Assembly: GCF_932276165.1 (NCBI RefSeq)
Contig: NC_064012.1
Location: 813,501-877,500, forward strand
Origin: Plutella xylostella
Lineage: Eukaryota; Arthropoda; Insecta; Lepidoptera; Plutellidae
Direction: 5' to 3'
Length of the DNA stretch: 64,000 nucleotides
Positions 61,519-64,000 of this stretch are shown in pieces. The notes beneath the pieces are model-generated. The model saw only the letters and a program-made list of their open reading frames with translations. It searched no databases and had not been told where the DNA came from. Every line of letters begins with the position of its first letter. The stretch's first letter is position 1. Both the position numbers and the translations under genes were made by a program.

Positions 61519-61555
61519 TATAAAACCTTTCCACATCCGGTGTACCTTATCAGTC
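61519..61555 (+). promoter_or_regulatory. Transposase core promoter
   Basis: TATAAAA at 61519 and the arthropod initiator-like TCAGTC at 61550, about 31 bases apart, upstream of the transposase ATG. Confidence 0.55.
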
Positions 61556-61616
61556 GCTTGTTGCAAGTTGACCGGTACACATCTCGTTGCATTGTATTCC
61601 TTGTTTTCGCAAACCC

Positions 61617-62648
61617 ATGGATACCACACCAGAAGAAGCTGCTCAAGTTGTTGCTTTGCTGCAACAAGGGTTAAGTCAGCGAGCAGTCGCTGCCCAGCTC
61701 CACTTGAGCCAGTCTGCTGTATCCCGAGTATACAGACGGTTCCAAGAGACTGGTGCCTTCAATCGAAGACCAAGAACGGGCCGCCACCGCTGCACTTCAG
61801 AGAGAGACGACCGCTTCATTGTCTCAACCTCGCTGCGCAATCGACACCTTACGGGCGTTGATGTGCAGCAAGAACTGAGACGTGTACGACAAGTGGCTGT
61901 CAGCGAGTGGACAGTGAGAAGACGCTTGAAGGAAGCCAACTTGACACCAAAAAGACCTGCATCAGGCCCCAAATTGACTGCAGGCCACCGACAAGCGCGT
62001 CTTCAGTTTGCTCGAGAGCATCTCGATTGGAGCATTGCGCAATGGCGGTCGGTCCTGTTTACTGATGAGTGCAGAGTGTGTCTGCATGGCAGTGACAGGA
62101 GAGGCCGGGTCTACCGGCGTCCGGGGGAACGATTTGCCCAATGTTGTTTCGCTGAAACAGTAGCATATGGCGGCGGTTCCTGCATGATGTGGGCTGGTAT
62201 TTCTCTAGAGGGAAAAACCGCACTTGTTTTCGTGCCTGGAGGCGGCCGAGGAGGCGGGTTAACAGCTGATCGGTACATCACCGACATTCTACTCGGTCAT
62301 GTTGTGCCCTATGCAGAATTTGTCGGTGAAGACTTCGTGCTAATGCACGACAATGCCCGCTGCCACACGGCACGAGTCAGTCGGCAGTTTCTGAGAGAGA
62401 AGGAATTGCGCACGATGGACTGGCCTGCGCTCAGTCCTGACCTGAATCCCATCGAACACTTATGGGACGAGCTCAAAAGAAGAGTTCGGGCCAGGAATCC
62501 AGTCCCTGCAAGCGTGGACGAGCTGAAGACAGCTTTATTAGAGGAGTGGGACGGCATTCCTCAGGAAACTGTCAAAAAGTTGATAAGGTCTATGAGAAAC
62601 AGGCTGCAGGCTGTAATTAGGGCAAGAGGGGGCAATACAAAGTATTGA
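61617..62648 (+). CDS. Tc1-family DD34E transposase, intact
   Basis: Cut-and-paste transposase, 343 residues, usual length for Tc1. Start is the ATG of MDTTPEEAAQ; the longer upstream frame begins with TTG, not ATG. Residues about 10-45 form the first helix-turn-helix (LSQRAVAAQLHLSQSAVSRV), and a second DNA-binding part ends with KRPASGPKL. Catalytic triad by position: D150 (LFTDEC), D245 (LMHDNARCH) and E280 (PDLNPIEHLWDELK), with exactly 34 residues between the second D and E. WAGISLEGKTALVF is also typical. A glycine-rich loop (GGGRGGG) lies near 210. No stop or frameshift, so it may still be active or recently so. Confidence 0.95.
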   Translation: MDTTPEEAAQVVALLQQGLSQRAVAAQLHLSQSAVSRVYRRFQETGAFNRRPRTGRHRCTSERDDRFIVSTSLRNRHLTGVDVQQELRRVRQVAVSEWTVRRRLKEANLTPKRPASGPKLTAGHRQARLQFAREHLDWSIAQWRSVLFTDECRVCLHGSDRRGRVYRRPGERFAQCCFAETVAYGGGSCMMWAGISLEGKTALVFVPGGGRGGGLTADRYITDILLGHVVPYAEFVGEDFVLMHDNARCHTARVSRQFLREKELRTMDWPALSPDLNPIEHLWDELKRRVRARNPVPASVDELKTALLEEWDGIPQETVKKLIRSMRNRLQAVIRARGGNTKY

Positions 62649-62957
62649 TTTAAATAAATAAATTTTTATCTTAACATTTTTTGTTTAATTTGTATAATAC
62701 GATACCCATACCCTTTTTTCCTAAATTCCCGTTTTTCCTACAATTGCGTTCAGACATCATTTATTTCAAAAATGATGAATGGATTTCAATAATAATGATA
62801 TCAAATTAAAGCTGACATCTTAAGCTTTTAAATGACATATCATTTTTATTATTTCTATTCATAATTTTACTTGTATTAATGTATGTTTGCGCCGTCAAGG
62901 CTTGAGTCGATTTGGTTGCTCGCGAGTGTAGATTGAGGTACACCTATTTTGGGCCGG

Positions 62958-64000
62958 TAGCAATATCTCCATGGTATGGTTAGTAATATAGTTAATTGTA
63001 TCTTATAATATTAGGTACAAGTGTCTTGTAATAAACTACCCCCCGTTAGGGATTCGTAAAACTTACAAAGAGTTTGTAGGAGGTAAGTAAGTATGTAGAG
63101 TATCGTCAAAAACACGGATTTGGAATCTGGTTAAGTTAAATGCATGTGTTTCGAGTCTATTTACAAACCCTTTGTAAGTTATATGAACACGAGGTAAACT
63201 TTCAAAGTCATAAATTATACATTGTAAACACATTCAAATAATTGGATAATGCCATTGTATAGATTAAGTACATAGATATTTTTACAAAATTATCGCTACG
63301 CCTATTTGCATATAAAATGATCTAGCGTCGAAGCATAGCCGAACACAAGATAACCGTAGTATTGTCGCATTGATATGAGTCAAGTCAATATATAAAAGCA
63401 CAACATCAATTTTATCAATAAAACACCAAGTAAAAGTATCGGAATGAATGGTTTGACAATAGTCGAGTAAACAGGTGAGGTCGCACCACTTTCTCTCAGG
63501 TAGGTCCTCAATGAAGACGGAAGACACTTGAAATTTTATTTCTGAAACTACTAATAACTGTAAACTCTTTAACGTGCAATAAACAAATTTTAATGTAATG
63601 TGCAAAATTTTGTATAAATTTAGCTGCTCAGTTCAATTACTCAAACTTGAGCAGTTACTCGTCAGTCCAGAATCAGAGTATGATTTTATCACTTCATGAT
63701 TTTATTTTCTTAGCCAATTCAGGTCTCATTTCTGTGTCGAAGCGTTGCACTTGTCGTGTCTACGCACATATAATGTATTCACAGGAACAATAAATGCATA
63801 CCTATCAGTATTATGTATACTTAGTGGCAGCTGAGCATTAGACGATTGAGGCTGCCTACTGTTTATCCCTACAGCAAAAACATCACCCAATTTGTGGCCG
63901 AATCTTTCTGTAGGCTAAAAGTTCATGGGCCAATCGATTTTACCATACAATATAGTCATTCTCTTGAGAGCTCTTTGGCAGTTTCAGTCTTGGTAAGTGA
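62958..64000. other. Gene-free DNA to the window end
   Basis: An imperfect inverted repeat (AACTTACAAAGAGTTTGTAG near 63060 and TTTACAAACCCTTTGTAAGT near 63160) suggests another small element. The last bases, CAGTCTTGGTAAGTGA, contain a donor-like GGTAAGTGA and might end an exon, but I cannot define one. Confidence 0.4.

Larger units (their letters stand above)
61078..62957 (+). mobile_element. Complete Tc1-type transposon
   Basis: Outer ends CCGGCCCAAA and TTTGGGCCGG, with TA at 61076-61077 and 62958-62959. An inner inverted repeat (61280-61332 and 62879-62930) shares TACACTCGCGAGCAACCAAA and TCGACTCAAGCCTT with one or two changes; weaker inversion continues inward (GTGATATGTCATT). The inner repeat is about 200 bp from the left end but only 27 bp from the right end, so the left end has extra sequence. 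Confidence 0.9.

Noticed and set aside
61587..61616. Ten extra N-terminal codons on the Tc1 transposase
   Set aside because: The upstream codon is TTG; the first ATG at 61617 gives a normal-length protein.
1..64000. CRISPR arrays, bacterial operons, riboswitches, rRNA genes
   Set aside because: None seen; the window is eukaryotic with split genes, and tandem repeats lack spacer-repeat regularity.

Overview
The window is eukaryotic nuclear DNA, almost certainly from a moth or butterfly. Every protein gene is split by GT-AG introns, intergenic DNA is AT-rich with GC-rich codons in exons, tRNA-headed SINEs and many short palindromic DNA transposons lie in introns, and the clock protein resembles insect CLOCK. 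The species cannot be told from the sequence alone.

Layout. (1) 1-7316, + strand: the last five exons of RUSF1 (RUS/DUF647 family); the gene starts before the window. (2) 7317-16349: gene-free and transposon-rich, with a LINE remnant and at 12050-15412 a stack of nested insertions whose target duplications can be read off. (3) 16350-32266, - strand: a complete nine-exon mitochondrial citrate synthase, 465 aa, with all three catalytic residues at the family's spacing. (4) 33930-34700, - strand: one coding exon for an unrecognised 256-residue protein. (5) 36191-53237, + strand: the circadian transcription factor Clock (bHLH, PAS-A, PAS-B, C-terminal coiled coil) in 13 coding exons, starting about 1.5 kb from gene 4 and divergent from it. 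(6) 57899-59787, + strand: a four-exon gene for an unrecognised basic secreted protein. (7) 61078-62957: a Tc1-type transposon with an intact DD34E transposase.

The most unusual structure is at 51592-52275 in Clock. The 54-base segment that ends exon 12 and encodes the last part of the coiled coil matching the mammalian CLOCK exon-19 region is repeated seven times plus a partial eighth. Each full copy carries its own splice donor, copies 2-8 carry an acceptor, and every full copy is phase 0. This could add 18-residue blocks to CLOCK, end it early, or lie silent in the intron; sequence alone does not decide. Sixteen more open codons follow the Clock stop codon, so the C-terminus may vary at two points.

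Other signals: SINE and MITE insertions next to Clock and citrate synthase splice sites, a tandem perfect E-box pair in citrate synthase intron 1, and a G/T-rich repeat-filled palindromic element close upstream of citrate synthase. Exon limits were set by hand from splice sites, reading phase and family similarity; no transcript or database evidence was available.
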